DNA from: Daphnia carinata
Taxonomy: Eukaryota; Arthropoda; Branchiopoda; Diplostraca; Daphniidae
Direction of reading: 5' to 3'
DNA length: 64,000 nt
Assembly: GCF_022539665.2 (NCBI RefSeq)
Contig: NC_081334.1
Coordinates: forward strand, 558,001 to 622,000
Within the stretch, counting starts at the first letter, position 1. Each line of letters begins with the position of its first letter. Below, piece after piece: positions 1-12,305 of this stretch. Below the pieces are notes generated by a model that was not told where the DNA came from, searched no databases, and saw only the letters and a list, made by a program, of their open reading frames with translations. The translations under genes and the position numbers were made by a program.

Positions 1-462
1 TAAATGCGTTTAATAGAGTAGTTTTAAGTTACTTGAACGTTAACGTTGCCGAAAGCCAATAAATCGTGTTCGAATGCGACCTGCCTCGGTAGAAACTGAC
101 TAACAGGAAAGCAGCTGCGTCTGGTTTTATAGGCAGCAACTTCTGGGAAACCCAAACCCTAGCCGCCGCCCCATTGATCGTCATAGAGAGAATGATGGCC
201 GCACAGATAGGAGTTGGGAGGCCTATGGGAGAAGAAAAGCAAAGTACTGTGAAAGCATCGTTTTAAACAAAGCTTTGCAAAGAAATAAAAAGGAAAAACA
301 AAAAATTACAAAATCACGTTATACTAGGCAATTGCAAATTGCTGATTGTTTGTGCTATTATTGTCTATTTCAACAGCATTTGGCAACTGCGCCCTTGTAT
401 TTATTTACATTCAACCTGCACATGTAAGTGGGCGGCGAACATTACAACATAGGAAAACCAAG
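1..462. promoter_or_regulatory. Probable divergent promoter region upstream of beta-galactosidase
   Basis: Bases 1-100 closely match 10218-10316 and 21834-21927, which lie directly upstream of gelsolin start codons on the minus strand. Position 1 therefore probably lies two bases upstream of a gelsolin ATG just outside the window. The same short interval precedes the beta-galactosidase ORF on the plus strand, so it would drive two divergent genes. No convincing TATA box was identified. A possible donor (GTAAG) at 424 suggests that a 5' noncoding exon could exist. The bidirectional role is inferred from gene order only. Confidence 0.45.
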
Positions 463-3400
463 ATGATGTGCAGTACTTTTGAACTGCTTTACAAAATGAT
501 TGTAAAGATTGTATTTGTATGCATAATTTGCGGCCTAACACACGCCTCTAATAATGGAAACAGTCTTGTAAGTTTATTTGAAATCCTTATTTTGTTATCG
601 TTAACCGAGACTTCCCCATGTTTTTAGACGGAAAGCCACAGTTTCTCAATTGATTACGCAAATAATCAGTTCGTCAAAGATGGAAAACCCTTTCGATATG
701 TTTCTGGAGCCATGCACTATTTTCGTGTTCCAGTCCATTATTGGCCTGATCGGATGAAAAAAATGAGGGCTGCTGGATTGAATGCATTGGAAACGTATGG
801 CTTAATAGCATTAATGTTTCTAGTTTGTCAACAATATGAACTCTGTTTATTACTATTTGCCTACTTGTTTCCTGTTTAGGTATGTGGAATGGGTGTCACA
901 TGAACCACAACCAGGGTCATATGTGTTTGAGGGGAATTTAGATATTGAATCCTATTTCCGTTTGGCTCAGAATTTCAACCTTAGTGTAATCCTGAGGCCA
1001 GGCCCATTCATTGATGCTGAAAGAGATATGGTAACATGAATTTATGGTTATAAATTTGTAGAATGCTCTTTATTATTTACAGAACACATTATTTGTTTTT
1101 ACCAGGGGGGTTTACCATTCTGGCTCATGACAGTTGATCCTTCCATCAAGTTGCGCACAATGGATAAAAGTAAGAAATTTTTTTTTTTAAAAGTAAAGTA
1201 GCAATAAAGTTTCATCAGATATAGTGAATTGTCAGCCTAGAAAGAAATTCAGGTAACTTTGTACAGTGAAATTTGACTGTAGGTATTGTTACATAATTTA
1301 AGCATACTACCCTCCCCCTTTACTTCTGGTTGCTTCTCTATTCCTTCTTTAATCTATACCAGTTGCTTCAGTTATTGAAAAAAAAAAATAGAAATTGAGT
1401 TTAGAGTATGGCAACAAACCTGCGATCTGTTAGTCTGTTAATGAAAGAAGTGAAGAATCCACGAAATTTTTAACGTAGAGTACCAATATCACCTAAGGTA
1501 GACAGAACCGGCGGTTCTTGTAGAAACATTAATGAAAGCCACATTTATAATACTTTAATTTGATCAGGTTGTAGGCCACTAGCTAACTGTGAACTGGTTT
1601 CTATTGAAAATGGTATGGGACACCAGTTCTATACCATTGCATTAAACGTAATTTCCAGGGATCCTTACGTCATGGTAGGTTGGGCAATTTGAAAAATCTG
1701 CGAATGCATACAGCAAAGATAATAGAACGCTCGATGCAATTAATTAATACTTTGCCAACTAATACTAATAAGTTGTTTCTTGATAGAACACAGCATGAAC
1801 ATTTATTCTTATTTTTAATTAAAAACAGGTTACGTGTCCCGCGTTGAGAAATGGTTTTCTGTGCTACTTCCTAGAATCAAACCTTACCTCTATAACAATG
1901 GAGGTCCAATTATCACTGTTCAAGTAGAAAACGAATATGGTAGGTGCGTGTCTTTTATTTACGTTTCCAGAACTACGTCACATAGTTTTTCAGGTAGCTA
2001 TTCGGCATGCGACAGAGACTACACAAATTGGCTGAGAGATCTAATTCGAAAACATCTCGGCAATAATGTTGTGCTCTTCTCTACTGATGGCGATGGCGAT
2101 GGTTATCTCCAGTGTGGAAAAATACCCGGAGTTTATGCAACTGTAGATTTTGGCGCTGGTATGTTTTGACGTACAGATTAGTTTTTCATTGCCGACGCTA
2201 TTTATTTCTTTATAATTATTCAAAGGTGCAAATGCACAGGAAGCTTTTAAGCCGCAACGTCATTTTGAGCTTGGCGGCCCAAGAGTGAATTCTGAGTTCT
2301 ACCCTGGATGGTTAGATTTGTGGGGAGAACCACATTCGAAGGTTGACAAACAAGATGTGGCTAAAACGCTGGACGATATGCTTGCGCTGAATGCATCAGT
2401 TTCAATGTACATGTTTCACGGAGGAACCTCGTTCGGATTTACCTCAGGTGCGGAAAAAAATTATGTGCTTTCATAAATTTCAGAATCTTTACGTGCCTTT
2501 ACTAAAGGTGCATTACCTTCCAATACCTACACACCTTGCATTACGTCGTACGACTATGATGCGCCATTAAGCGAAGCTGGAGATCCAACTGAAAAATATT
2601 TTAGCATAAGGGATGTAATATCCAAGGTAAATTTGAAAACTATCCATGCGAAAAGTGATTAACACTAACTGTTTCCTGTTCATTACAGTACTTGCCTTTA
2701 CCAGATTTTCCGTCTCCTGTTCCGAATGCTAAGGCAGCCTATGGATTTGTCCATTTGCATTACGTAGCAAATCTGTGGGATGTGTTGTCCACTCCAATCG
2801 CTGGTCCTTTTGTGCGTTCTGTTCATCCGTTGACGTTTGAAGCTTTAGGGCAAGCTAACGGCTACGTCTTATACTGCACAAAGTTGCACGGCCATTTTCC
2901 TGATCCAGCTCTTTTGGAAATGAAGGGCTTAGCCGATCGGGCTTATATCTATATTGACATGGTAAAGACAAAAAGAAATGTTTATTTTCATATTTTTTGT
3001 TAGCTAACGTTCAGGATATAGGAATTTGTCGCATTGTTATCTCGAAGCGGATCACTCTTTTCAATTCCAGTCCAAGCCGCTGACAGCCAGAAACTCTGCA
3101 TTTTGGTAGAAAATCAAGGAAGAATCGCCTACGGTTCCGGTATAAAAGACTTCAAGGTTAGTGTCTTCGTTTTTGTTCCGTGATTAAATGACACATTCTT
3201 ATATAAACATTGGTCATTTTGAAAAAGGGACTAACAAGCCAAGTGACAATTAATGGTCAAGTCCTGGTGGACTGGACTCATCACCCTTTGCCTTTTAACG
3301 AGACGGCCAGATTGGATTGGCTGAACAAGCTTGAAAAAAAAAAGGCTTTCCCAGCCAAAGGAACTTTGTCTTTGTTCAGGGGATCGTTTGCTATCCGACG

Positions 3401-3769
3401 CAATGAATCCGAGATGGCCGATACTTATCTTAGTTTATCAGGATGGCATAAGGTTGGTTGAAATAGGCTTTTAGGTTTAATAAAACTTCTTCTTTAATTC
3501 TTAAAAACCAATAGGGCGTCGTATTCTTGAACGGCGTTAATCTTGGTCGTTACTGGCCGGTGCAAGGCCCACAAGTAACTCTCTATGTTCCAAAATACTT
3601 TCTACGAGCCTGGCCGTCGAAGAATCGTCTGATTATCCTAGAACAGGATTACTCACCTTGTAATGAACATGCACTGGAATGCATAGTCGAATTTGTCGCA
3701 AAACCAGTTCTAGATGGCGACACGCCCGCCAAGAAAAGCTCTATCAAACTTTTTAAGAAGCACGTTTAA
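463..3769 (+). CDS. GLB1: Beta-galactosidase, glycoside hydrolase family 35 (intact, 12 exons)
   Basis: This gene predicts a secreted or lysosomal enzyme that removes terminal beta-linked galactose from glycans. Exons: 463-567, 628-794, 880-1030, 1106-1169, 1829-1939, 1994-2158, 2226-2447, 2508-2626, 2689-2961, 3022-3156, 3228-3452, 3515-3769. They sum to 1992 nt (663 aa), the usual GH35 length, with every junction in frame. A hydrophobic signal peptide follows Met12 (496), which is an equally good start. The acid/base Glu is E198 in VENEYG and the nucleophile is E278 in [10 protein letters not shown]. They are 80 residues apart, as in human GLB1 (E188/E268). Exon 10 must start at 3022, after ...GATATAG; using the AG at 3013-3014 would create a false stop. 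Intron 4 (1170-1828) is the only long intron and contains the point where copies B and C lose homology to the 5' half. Confidence 0.93.
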
Positions 3770-5368
3770 AAAGAACGCAATTCCTTCGGTCAAAGTCATT
3801 GCTGAAATCAACGTTCCGGTTTGGGCATTTGCGAGTTCAACCAAAAATTTACTTCTGCCCTGGATTAAAGTCAAAAGTTTTTGATGCGTAAAGATAATGT
3901 AAAAATTTAAAAACTAACTTTCTTATCGTAGTGCTGTTCCTGGATTTATCCCATATCGTAAACTTTTAAAGATTTTGTTTAAACGTGAAAAATGCAATGC
4001 ACAGTTGAAAATTTCACTGTTTTCAAACCGGTTTTTGATTTCCGACGAATAATACTGATTGGAGTAGGAGATCCAGGAAATCCGTCAAGTTTGAGCCTTG
4101 GAGAAAAAAAAATGGTAAACAACAGAAAGTGATAAGGACACCCGCTAGGTTATGATTTCCGGTCGTCGTTACCCATGTTCGAGTCCCATTAACCGATACA
4201 ATCATATCCTTGTTACATTATGCATTTTCGTTGTCGCAGCTTCTTTTAAACGGCCAGCAATGGTTTCATCACAATTCATCCCTTTTTCTCTTTTTCATTC
4301 CTTTTTTTTGTAGAAAAATGATAAAAATTGGAAGAATGAAATTGATAGTAATAGAGAATGATAGAGTTTGGTAGAAAATGAGTGTAATAATCACAGGGTT
4401 CTTATTCACGAGATTCTGGTACTAAACGGTCTTATCTCTGCAAAAGGAATCTTTCGAGTTGAATCATTCAATGTGAAATCACAGCCAACATCGCTCTCCC
4501 CCGCAGGGCTCTCTGTATGCGAGTTTTTTTCTTTTCTTTCGCACCTGACTGTTCGTTGCTGCCTTCGAGAATGGATGACTAGATACTGTACAAGAGAAAT
4601 AAAATTAGTAGATAGACATTTTGCCTTCTTTTTGTGTATTTCCGGCCTCCGTTATTCTGATCTCGAAAAACCTTTGAACGCAACAGGGATCACCCAGGCC
4701 GCATGCCTGCTCCCGATTCATTGAAAAAGAAAAACCACATTATCTCATGATTCTACGCTATCCTTAACGTTTCCGCGTATGGCCCGACGGAACTAGAGAA
4801 ATGGATGTGATGAGCCGGAAAAGTGAAAACGTCTAGCAATACCATCTACCAATTATAGAAGCTAAACAGATAGACAGTAGCCAACATGTGTATCTGTCAG
4901 TAAAATGAGGGGGAAAGAATGGACAATGAGCAATAGACTTTTTGGTGTGCATCAATAGATGATCAAGAAAGAAGCTTTCTCCCCGGACCCAATACCCTGT
5001 TCTTCGATGAACGATCGACCAAATTGTAATTAGCAGGCGCCGGTTTTTTTTCGGAAAGAGATGTAAATGAAAACCAGCAAACTTTGGAAATGAAGCAAAA
5101 AATAATATGAACGAAGTTGGATAGAACTTATACCAAAAAGTGAGGCTCAGCTTAGAGAAAACCACAAACTGTTACACCCACCACTATAGGAACCCAAAAG
5201 ATCCACATAGTGTTTGTTGGTGGTGTCATGTAGCTTCCATTGGCACACACATTATTTTAGGGAAATGAAACTAAATTGAAAGTGGTTGCTGTATATGTGA
5301 ACTATAAGATTTACAAAGTGTCATAGATTAACGTGAAGAGAGAGCTGTAAACTGCTGTCGGCAAGGTA
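3770..5368. other. Intergenic spacer of copy A, a shortened relative of the B and C flanks
   Basis: There is no gene here. A possible ATTAAA polyadenylation signal for the beta-galactosidase lies at 3864-3869. Bases 3770 to about 4330 match 15326-15960 and 26943-27570, and about 4390-4570 match 16560-16735. The sequence then jumps to matches with 29400-29600 and 30535-30790. Copy A has therefore lost internal blocks that C retains. It lacks the CT-rich possible 5' exon found at about 16740-16974 and 28360-28588. Short ORFs here are not conserved in the other copies. Confidence 0.6.
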
Positions 5369-5374
5369 TTTATT
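5369..5374 (-). terminator. Probable polyadenylation signal of gelsolin
   Basis: The plus strand reads TTTATT, i.e. AATAAA on the minus strand, 34 bases beyond the gelsolin stop codon at 5408-5410. Position and sequence fit a canonical cleavage signal for a very short 3' UTR. Confidence 0.5.
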
Positions 5375-5407
5375 GGCAAAAAGTTTTAGTGGAATTTGCT
5401 TTTCTTG

Positions 5408-8400
5408 TTATTGTACCTTCCACATGTTTCTATTCCAGGTGGGGAAAACATCGGTAAAGCTTTCTGGCTCCTGACTTTGATGAATGATGAATATGAGTGT
5501 TGAGTCAACACTACGCTGAGATGGCTCGGTCTTCAAATATTCCTATACACCAGAAAATGAATTACAGCAAATGGTGGAATAATAGTGACATGTAGAGGTC
5601 TACTTGGGCCAACTTGAAACCAGCTGCCCGCTCTTCATCTGTAGAATGCAGCCCAATCCAAACGTAGATTTCATGACCTGAGTCCAGTACCATCACATCA
5701 TCATCAACCAAATCCTGTTGTGAAATTAAAATTTACATGGATTTATCAAGTGAGTTTTAAAATGAAAGCTAATGTCTCTTTTGATACTTCTTGCTTGAAG
5801 GGTCTGACTTCTTCCACTCTTAGACGTCCGGCTATGTTCAAGATGCAGTGGAAGAGACGGGCCTTCAACACTGGCGGTGGGTCAGGCTGAACAGTGGTGT
5901 ATGGACCTTTACCACCCAATGCATCCCAAAACTCTTGCGACTCTTCGCCTTCATTGACGGGTACCAATTCACGACCAGGGGACACAAGATTAGCAACCTC
6001 TACTCCAAGGCTCTTTTCATCATCAGACGATGCCTGTGAATCAGATGGAAATAAATGCCAAAACTATTGCAGATGTAATGAAACGAGACAAGCGTACAAC
6101 GCCATTCCATAGGTAAGTTTTTGATGGGGTTTCCAGAACAAATACGTCATCCGAATTGAGTGAAGAAGCGGTCTCGGCTACCTGTACAGCGCGCATATCA
6201 TCAGCTCCATAACCCCGAACCTATTTATTAAGAGACGCGGATAGAATAATTCGATATGGGCGATATGACCGGTGAAACTTACGTGGAACAGACGGGTTCC
6301 ATCCACGTCGTAACTGTCGTAATCGTGAACGTTGCGGAATGCACTGGCTTGGCCACCGGTGAAGATGATCATCTTACCTTTAAACATTTTAATGAAATGA
6401 CGGGGCTCGTTGCCTTGAGTGAGGCGAACCTGTACTGCCTTGCCGGCCAGTTCGTTATCTAATCTCATAGCATGAATTGCAGATGCAGCCTTTTCGTCTA
6501 GGCTGCTGTCATTACCCTGAATTCAGTAGAAAATGGGCATTTGACTGTTTTGTTTATTTTGCTGTCCCTTTATAATATTTACCTGCCAGAAGTAGATGAT
6601 GTAGCGAATTTTTGCACCAATATTGGAAGTGTATTTGATAACATAGGAGTCACCTCCAAAGAACATTCCGTGAGCAGAGGGATCAACTGGTACCAGTTCG
6701 AAATTCTCGACGCGATAAATTTCCTTTTGTCCTGAACCATCATCGGGTGAAAATCCTGGAGCTGCTCCGCCCTGTTTAAGTAACAGGCGAAGTTTGTCTC
6801 TATGCAGGGAGCTAACGGTGAACTCTAAAGCAGGAAAACAAATAGGTAATTCTTTTATAAATTTGTAAAATCCTAGAAACTAATTGTCTTACCTGCGATG
6901 CGATCATTTTTAGTGGGTACAGGGACAGGGAATTGGGATGTTGTATTTTCTTCTCTCCAGCTGGCAAAGTATTGCTTAAAGATCGTGGGTTCTCCGCCGT
7001 CCACGACGCGGTTAACCTGAAGTCACTTTGTTTCAAATAAATTCTTTGATTTCTAATTGGCAGATTTTTCACCTTAGTCCAAATTGGATAACCCTTTTCG
7101 GTCAAGAACCTTTGAGCCACGTTCATCGCTTCAAGTTTCTCAGCTTTAGTACACCCTCGGCCGATCCAAACAAAGAGTCCCGATCCTCCAGTATCGAGAA
7201 TAAAGCAATCCTATTAGAGAAGAAAAAATTTTCTCGATAAAACAATTCTTCTTTATCATTTAGGAGTTACAGTGCGAAAATGTGGATGCAATTTTGCGTA
7301 AAGCAGAACTTTACCGAATTTTTGCTTTCATCGTTCTTCCGGAATCAAACACTAAATTGTTGGCGTGTTAATGAAAGCAAAAAGCGTAACCAAAAAAATC
7401 AAACGGTTAATGCGTTTTGTGTGAGAAGCAAATTTCATGTAAAGTGAAAGTGTAAGTAGACAAGGCAAAAAATTATATTCAACAAATAATATGAGAAAAG
7501 TGATTGATAGCTAACCTCTCTTTTCAACATAGATTGCTGCAATGTTTTTTGCTTAATTTCTTCAATCACTAGTTGACCGCTAGCATCGCTCACGCGGAAC
7601 AATATCGCCGACGACTAGAATATTAAACAAGGATTACAAGGGATTTGCCTTGTGTATAAATACTAATTGAATGCCTGCCTGTTGTTGCTGTTCAAATAAG
7701 ATATCATCGTCCTCGTTAGACCCTTCCGGAACATCCATCGGCGAACCACTACCTAACTCTTTGAAAAACGTGGAAATATCACCCGCGCCACTGAATTCAT
7801 CTGCATTAGACAATTATGGTTATTAAAAATTGTGATTTTGAGTCTGTACACAAAGGCAACGGACCGAGAATAACAATCCTGGCTTTGCCAGCATGGTCCT
7901 GGTCACGGACTTGATTGGCAGCTTGAACAGCTTTCAAGCGTTCTATCTTTTTGCTGCCATTGCCCATATACACGTAAACGACCTTTCCAGCGTCCAAAAC
8001 GAAGCAGTCGCCTTTGTTCATGGAGGACACATCAAGGGGAACCTGCAGGAATTTCGATTCATTTCCTGTTTGAATATTCAACTGATACTGTCAGTGCAAA
8101 ATTTACCTGCCGGATGCGAACGTTTCGCTTGCCTTTAACGTGCAAAAGTTTCTTCTCCACTTGATCGGGATCAACGTGCTTAAAACCGCTGGTAACTCCG
8201 CCGTCAAGGTATCGTACACCTTCATCGTGATATTTTAGCGAATTATTACATTTTACAGTACTTTAAAAGGAAAAAGATCAGCAGTCAGTTACCTCCAGGG
8301 AAATTTGCCAGAAACATCGACGATTCATATTCTTGAACTTCGCGATATTGAACAGGAACTCCACCAAGATGGTCGTCTAACTCAACAGCGAAGATTGCCG

Positions 8401-10215
8401 CTGCACCCATTTCATCCTATATTCAATCACATTTTAACGCTTCAGTTGAAACGATCAGACAGTGACAGATCGAGATGATATTGCTAACGCTGAAAGAGGT
8501 TTGTTGTTATAAATGAAACCGATTATCTTTCTATCAAAGGGAACCAGTGGCAGATTCCATGGATTTTCGAAAACAAACCTGAGAAGTGTCTTTCCCGAGC
8601 CAAAAGTGAATGTCACGTTTCAGTTTGTTACCGGACAGGCGGGTCTATAAAAATAATAAACATTAATATTATTTCCCTGCAAACGGTGTGCTTCCAAAAA
8701 TACTCACACTCAGAACAATGTAAGAATCTCCACTGTAGAATTTCCCATACGACTTTTTGTCGTATGGAACTGGTGCGAAATTCTGTAAAGACATGTGGAT
8801 CGAAATAAGAAATTTCAACATATACTTGTCACGTTGATCACCAAATGTATATAACATTGATCTAATAAGTATTTCCATTTCGAAAGGAACGTGACTACGC
8901 TTTTTAGATACGTCGGCCAAGTCGAGCGCTTAAGTATTGCCAACGAATTTGGTAATGTAGAATTGACTTGGGAACAGTTTTGCCTTAGAAGAATCTTTTT
9001 TTGAGCTACTATAAGTTAGTTGGTTAGAATAATAAGAAAAATGCGGTTGGTGCAATACTTCAACTTTTTTAAAATCACCTTTGTGGTTTATGATCGACAT
9101 TTTCCGAGAGGGAAAATGTATACATCGCCTTGGCTGATTTTTTGTGACTTCATCGATGTAATGTGTTTTTTAGCAACGTAATTTCGCTGAAATGCTTCAA
9201 AAGTAGTTTATTTGCTCCAGTTTATCTGGTCGGGTACTTCCAGCATGAGTCAACAACTGTCTGAAAATTATTCAGACGATGCAGAAATATCAATGGCGTT
9301 TATGCTTCACGGCCAAAACTTGCATCATCCTGATACCGTGCTCTAAAACATTCAGTTGGGAATGAAGAAATCGGATGCATCGTGTGGTGATTCTTTACCA
9401 ATTGATGTTCCTTCTCCTGCCAGGGACTACGTGACAAAGAACTTACAGCTACTTACCTGCGACCATGTACAGGAAGAAACCGTTCGTTCGATAGTAGTGT
9501 CATCGGAAAAAAATAACCTCCTGCGAGGTGGGGTTTTGCTTAATGTTAACCAAGTTATCGTTTGGTACTCCCAGTTGCCAGTTTCTAAAACAGCCGTATA
9601 ATCGTTAGTGAATGTAACAGCTTGACGACAACGGCATTGCGTCCTTGTTTCGAAAAACATGCATCAGTTGTGCATGAAGCCCTATTCGCAAAGCGTGCGA
9701 GGGTTAAACAATTCTACCACTGCCTCAAGGTGTGCCAGACTTGCGCTCAATGTACCGTAACCTTTACACCTGTGTGCTCAACAGCCCTTGTTTCCTATGG
9801 AAACAGAATCGCTGCGGATTATTTTTGAATTCATAAAATCAAGTTTGTGCGAATATTATAGGATAAAGTTTGAAAATAATAGCAGTAGCATTCCGATAAT
9901 TTAGCAGGAGAATCGTTTAAATGACAATGAACATTTTTCCATTGGTACATTTTCTCGCAACCGGCACACAAAGATAGGCACGTACATTTTTCAAAAGAAT
10001 TTTGGAAACCTGGATCTGATAATGCAAAGGCGTGATATGCAAGCACCGCAAATTTTACGAATTTCCATGTCAACAATCGATGTCCCTGTTTTGTTATTTG
10101 TTTAATGTAAAAATTTCTTTGAAGTCAAGGATTGTTTTGCTATTCTTACCTCAATCCGCCAAATTTCCAGGCCAGGTTGTTTACCCACATCAGCACCAAA
10201 TGATGATTCCGGCAT
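5408..10215 (-). CDS. Gel: Gelsolin, six-repeat actin-severing and capping protein (intact, 16 exons)
   Basis: Exons in transcript order: 10215-10150, 8782-8708, 8644-8579, 8416-8293, 8219-8107, 8042-7865, 7800-7664, 7614-7516, 7210-7073, 7016-6893, 6824-6583, 6516-6283, 6220-6098, 6033-5788, 5714-5604, 5542-5408. They sum to 2211 nt (736 aa) with all phases consistent. Six gelsolin repeats are visible: G1 ([10 protein letters not shown]), G2 ([19 protein letters not shown]), G3 ([14 protein letters not shown], then [12 protein letters not shown]), G4 ([20 protein letters not shown]), G5 ([18 protein letters not shown]) and G6 ([18 protein letters not shown]). The tail is [11 protein letters not shown]...FPTWN. 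There is no signal peptide, so this is a cytosolic form. The family severs and caps actin filaments, usually under calcium control. Intron 1 is 1367 bp and holds a possible plus-strand gene relic. Confidence 0.93.
9245..9830 (+). pseudogene. Candidate relic gene nested in gelsolin intron 1, opposite strand
   Basis: A 33-codon ORF (9245-9346, starting [12 protein letters not shown]) is followed by an 81-codon ORF (9356-9601) and a 68-codon ORF (9622-9828). All are on the plus strand inside the first gelsolin intron. Their composition looks more protein-like than the surrounding AT-rich intron. The first ORF is preserved with one change in copy B (20713-20814), but the second is frame-shifted there. 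I do not recognise a family. It may be a decayed gene, a small gene with introns, or chance. Confidence 0.25.
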
Positions 10216-10749
10216 TTTAAATGCGTTTAATAGAGTAGTTTTAAATTGCTTGAACGTTAACGTTGCCGAAAGCTAATAAATCGTGTTCGAATGGGACCTG
10301 CCTCGATAGAAACTGAAAAGCGTTAAGTGGTAACGACGTACGTAAGCCACGCAGGTGCCAAATTAGGAATGAGCGAATTCAAGTACGGAATGAGATATGA
10401 GCTAAGGTTTCTAACTGAATGCCACCTGCTGAGGATGAAAAGCTAAAAAGCTTATCACCTTCGAGAGGTCAAGATTTTACCACTTCGTCCACATTCCGAA
10501 CAAACTAAGCAAACATATACGATAATATACTAACAGAAAAATCATAAAAATAATGCTGACATTGTTATCTTGTTGCCGTAGCGATGGCTTAGCGATAATT
10601 CCCCGGGTTTGGACTTTTTGATAGTGCGATAAGGCACTGCCCCTTTAAAAATTCCAGCAGTTGGGGAGACATATAGGAAAGAGTTTTAAAATTTGAAATT
10701 GAACCTCTCGTCTTAGAAACAGAACAATATAGTGCTTAAAAATGACGAC

Positions 10750-11037
10750 TGTCAAACCTCCGCAAAAAATTGTTTTATTCCTGGTCGCTTGATAAGATTG
10801 ATAAGAGATATTGCAACGTAAGTATAAAAATGTTCTGTCCCGACCACTGCCAGCAAACAAGGTTTGGTAATTTTTTCATAACATATGTGAATAAATAATG
10901 AATATTGCTTTTCTTATTAACAGCGGAACCTTTAGTTGCAACTATACTCCACCTCCAACTGTTGGTTCCGGAGCAATGAGTCCGGTCATGCATACTTTTA
11001 CGGAGAATTGTTATCCTGACGATGCCAGTAATCAAAG
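10750..11037 (+). other. Possible captured exon pair of unknown gene (copy B)
   Basis: On the plus strand an open stretch ends at 10817 at a good donor (GTAAGT). After a roughly 100-bp AT-rich gap, an acceptor (TTATTAACAG) at about 10922 opens a frame reading CNYTPPPTVGSGAMSPVMHT and onward. The two stretches join in frame (…IRDIAT / GTFSCNYT…). Codon-like composition and the splice signals suggest a fragment of a spliced gene, but no start, stop or family is evident. The same structure occurs in copy C (about 22361-22648). Confidence 0.2.
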
Positions 11038-11236
11038 AGTAGTAATTTTTTTAGGTTACCTGTATCATTACTGAAAATTGCTTTTGTTTGTTAACAATGG
11101 ACCCTGCATACACATAACCAATGGTTTACCACCATTACCTCTACAGAACTGTATGAAAAGATAAGACAATTTTGGTAGGTGGTTTAACGCAGTGCATTTT
11201 CAGACTACAGCCAAAGTGTGATACACACAAACAACA

Positions 11237-11258
11237 TTCATACACACACACACACACG
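11237..11258. repeat. AC dinucleotide microsatellite (copy B)
   Basis: An imperfect (AC)n run lies in a longer CA-rich stretch to about 11343. It recurs in copy C near 22850. ORFs read through it on both strands are artefacts of the repeat. Confidence 0.8.
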
Positions 11259-11392
11259 TCATTCACAATAAGAATTTTGACTAGCTCATTCATACCAAAG
11301 GTACACACATTTGCACATACACATTCATACAGACATGCACACAATTTTGGGAATGCACGCTTCTACTAATTTAGGGTAATCAAAGGGGAAAT

Positions 11393-11995
11393 TCATATCC
11401 TTAAACGTTTCCCACCAGGAAGAGTACCTGGAACATCTTCTTCCCGTTTGCGCTTGGTCTTCAAATCATTTGGCCTTTCTTCGGATGGTAACTGGCGCAT
11501 CAAGTCTTTGGAATTTCTATCCTTGGATCGTTTCTCGACAGGGAGAGTTGCCGGGCCATCCTCTGTCCTCTTACGCTTAGCCGCTAGTTTGGCCGGTACC
11601 ACCGGACGGTCGACAGGTACCTGTGAAAGAAAAGGAGCTTTAGTCTTAAGCAAATTTTTGTCGTTACTTAGGTTTTGCGCAGCCTTGGCCTCAGCCAATA
11701 GTCTTTGGTGAGTCCGCTTCCGCTTAGACTCCAACTCGTTTTTCTCTTCCAGTGATTGTATTCTTGACACACGAACGGGTGGCTTAGGAACTATTTCTCC
11801 GCGTCTTTCCGCCACAGTTTGAAAATGTGGTCTATGGTTGTACAGCTTACACCTAGCCAACAAACTATCAAGCAATTTCCCAGGTGGTAACTGGAGCTTA
11901 GGATCAGGTTCTGGTTTCGGCAGCACAGGTATCCATATCCCTTGCAGCCGATTTAAATCAACCGACACTGCAAGACACGGTCGAAAGGTTGCCAT
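11393..11995 (-). CDS. Hypothetical basic, probably nuclear protein, 200 aa (copy B)
   Basis: This is a single-exon ORF of 200 codons with a favourable start context (GAAAATGG). The product is Lys/Arg-rich with several nuclear-localisation-like clusters (KRKRTHQR, AKRKRTED, TKRKREED, KRLRI). A C-terminal half-repeat of the form KRKR(T/E)ED.P.TLP..KR occurs twice. I recognise no domain. Copy C encodes a predicted protein with the identical sequence (23004-23606), but this follows from the very recent duplication and is not proof of selection. It lies in the 2.6-kb segment that replaces the beta-galactosidase 5' exons, so it could belong to a lineage-specific mobile element or a captured host gene. 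Confidence 0.45.
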   Translation of the reverse strand: MATFRPCLAVSVDLNRLQGIWIPVLPKPEPDPKLQLPPGKLLDSLLARCKLYNHRPHFQTVAERRGEIVPKPPVRVSRIQSLEEKNELESKRKRTHQRLLAEAKAAQNLSNDKNLLKTKAPFLSQVPVDRPVVPAKLAAKRKRTEDGPATLPVEKRSKDRNSKDLMRQLPSEERPNDLKTKRKREEDVPGTLPGGKRLRI

Positions 11996-12305
11996 TTTCT
12001 TGGTAGCTTGTGAATAGGTAATTTAGAATGTGAGTTTGAGTATGGGAAGTAGGAGAGGTCTGCCTAGCTATTGGTTAAATAGTTCAGCAATTAAACTTTG
12101 CTACTTTTCAAATTCAGATAGACGATTGTAGGTAATGCATTCCGCATGGCGCGCAGGCCACACGCGACTGTTCATCCTTGAGAAGGCCAATAAGCCCTTG
12201 CCCGTGCAGTCTGTACACCATCCGGCGACTTTAATTTAAATTTGCTCATAGTCCGCCTTGGCTCGGCTCTCCCGCCACTCGCTTCCCCGTCAATGGGGGG
12301 TGGGA

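Noticed and set aside
3015-3095. Apparent frameshift and stop in beta-galactosidase exon 10
   Set aside because: Using the acceptor ending at 3021 (GATATAG) instead of 3014 gives an open frame with family-typical [16 protein letters not shown], so copy A is intact.
4130-4200. tRNA-like box B (GTTCGAGTCCC) in the spacer, repeated at about 15816 and 27431
   Set aside because: The bases flanking the loop do not form a T-stem, and no acceptor stem or convincing box A is visible; at best a relic.
5408-5606. Apparent early stop after gelsolin repeat G6 core
   Set aside because: Splicing 5604 to 5542 restores the family-typical tail [11 protein letters not shown]...FPTWN, so the stop lies in an intron.
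11141-11369. ORFs on both strands through the AC repeat (also 22752-22980)
   Set aside because: They are Cys/Val- or His/Thr-repeats produced by the dinucleotide run.
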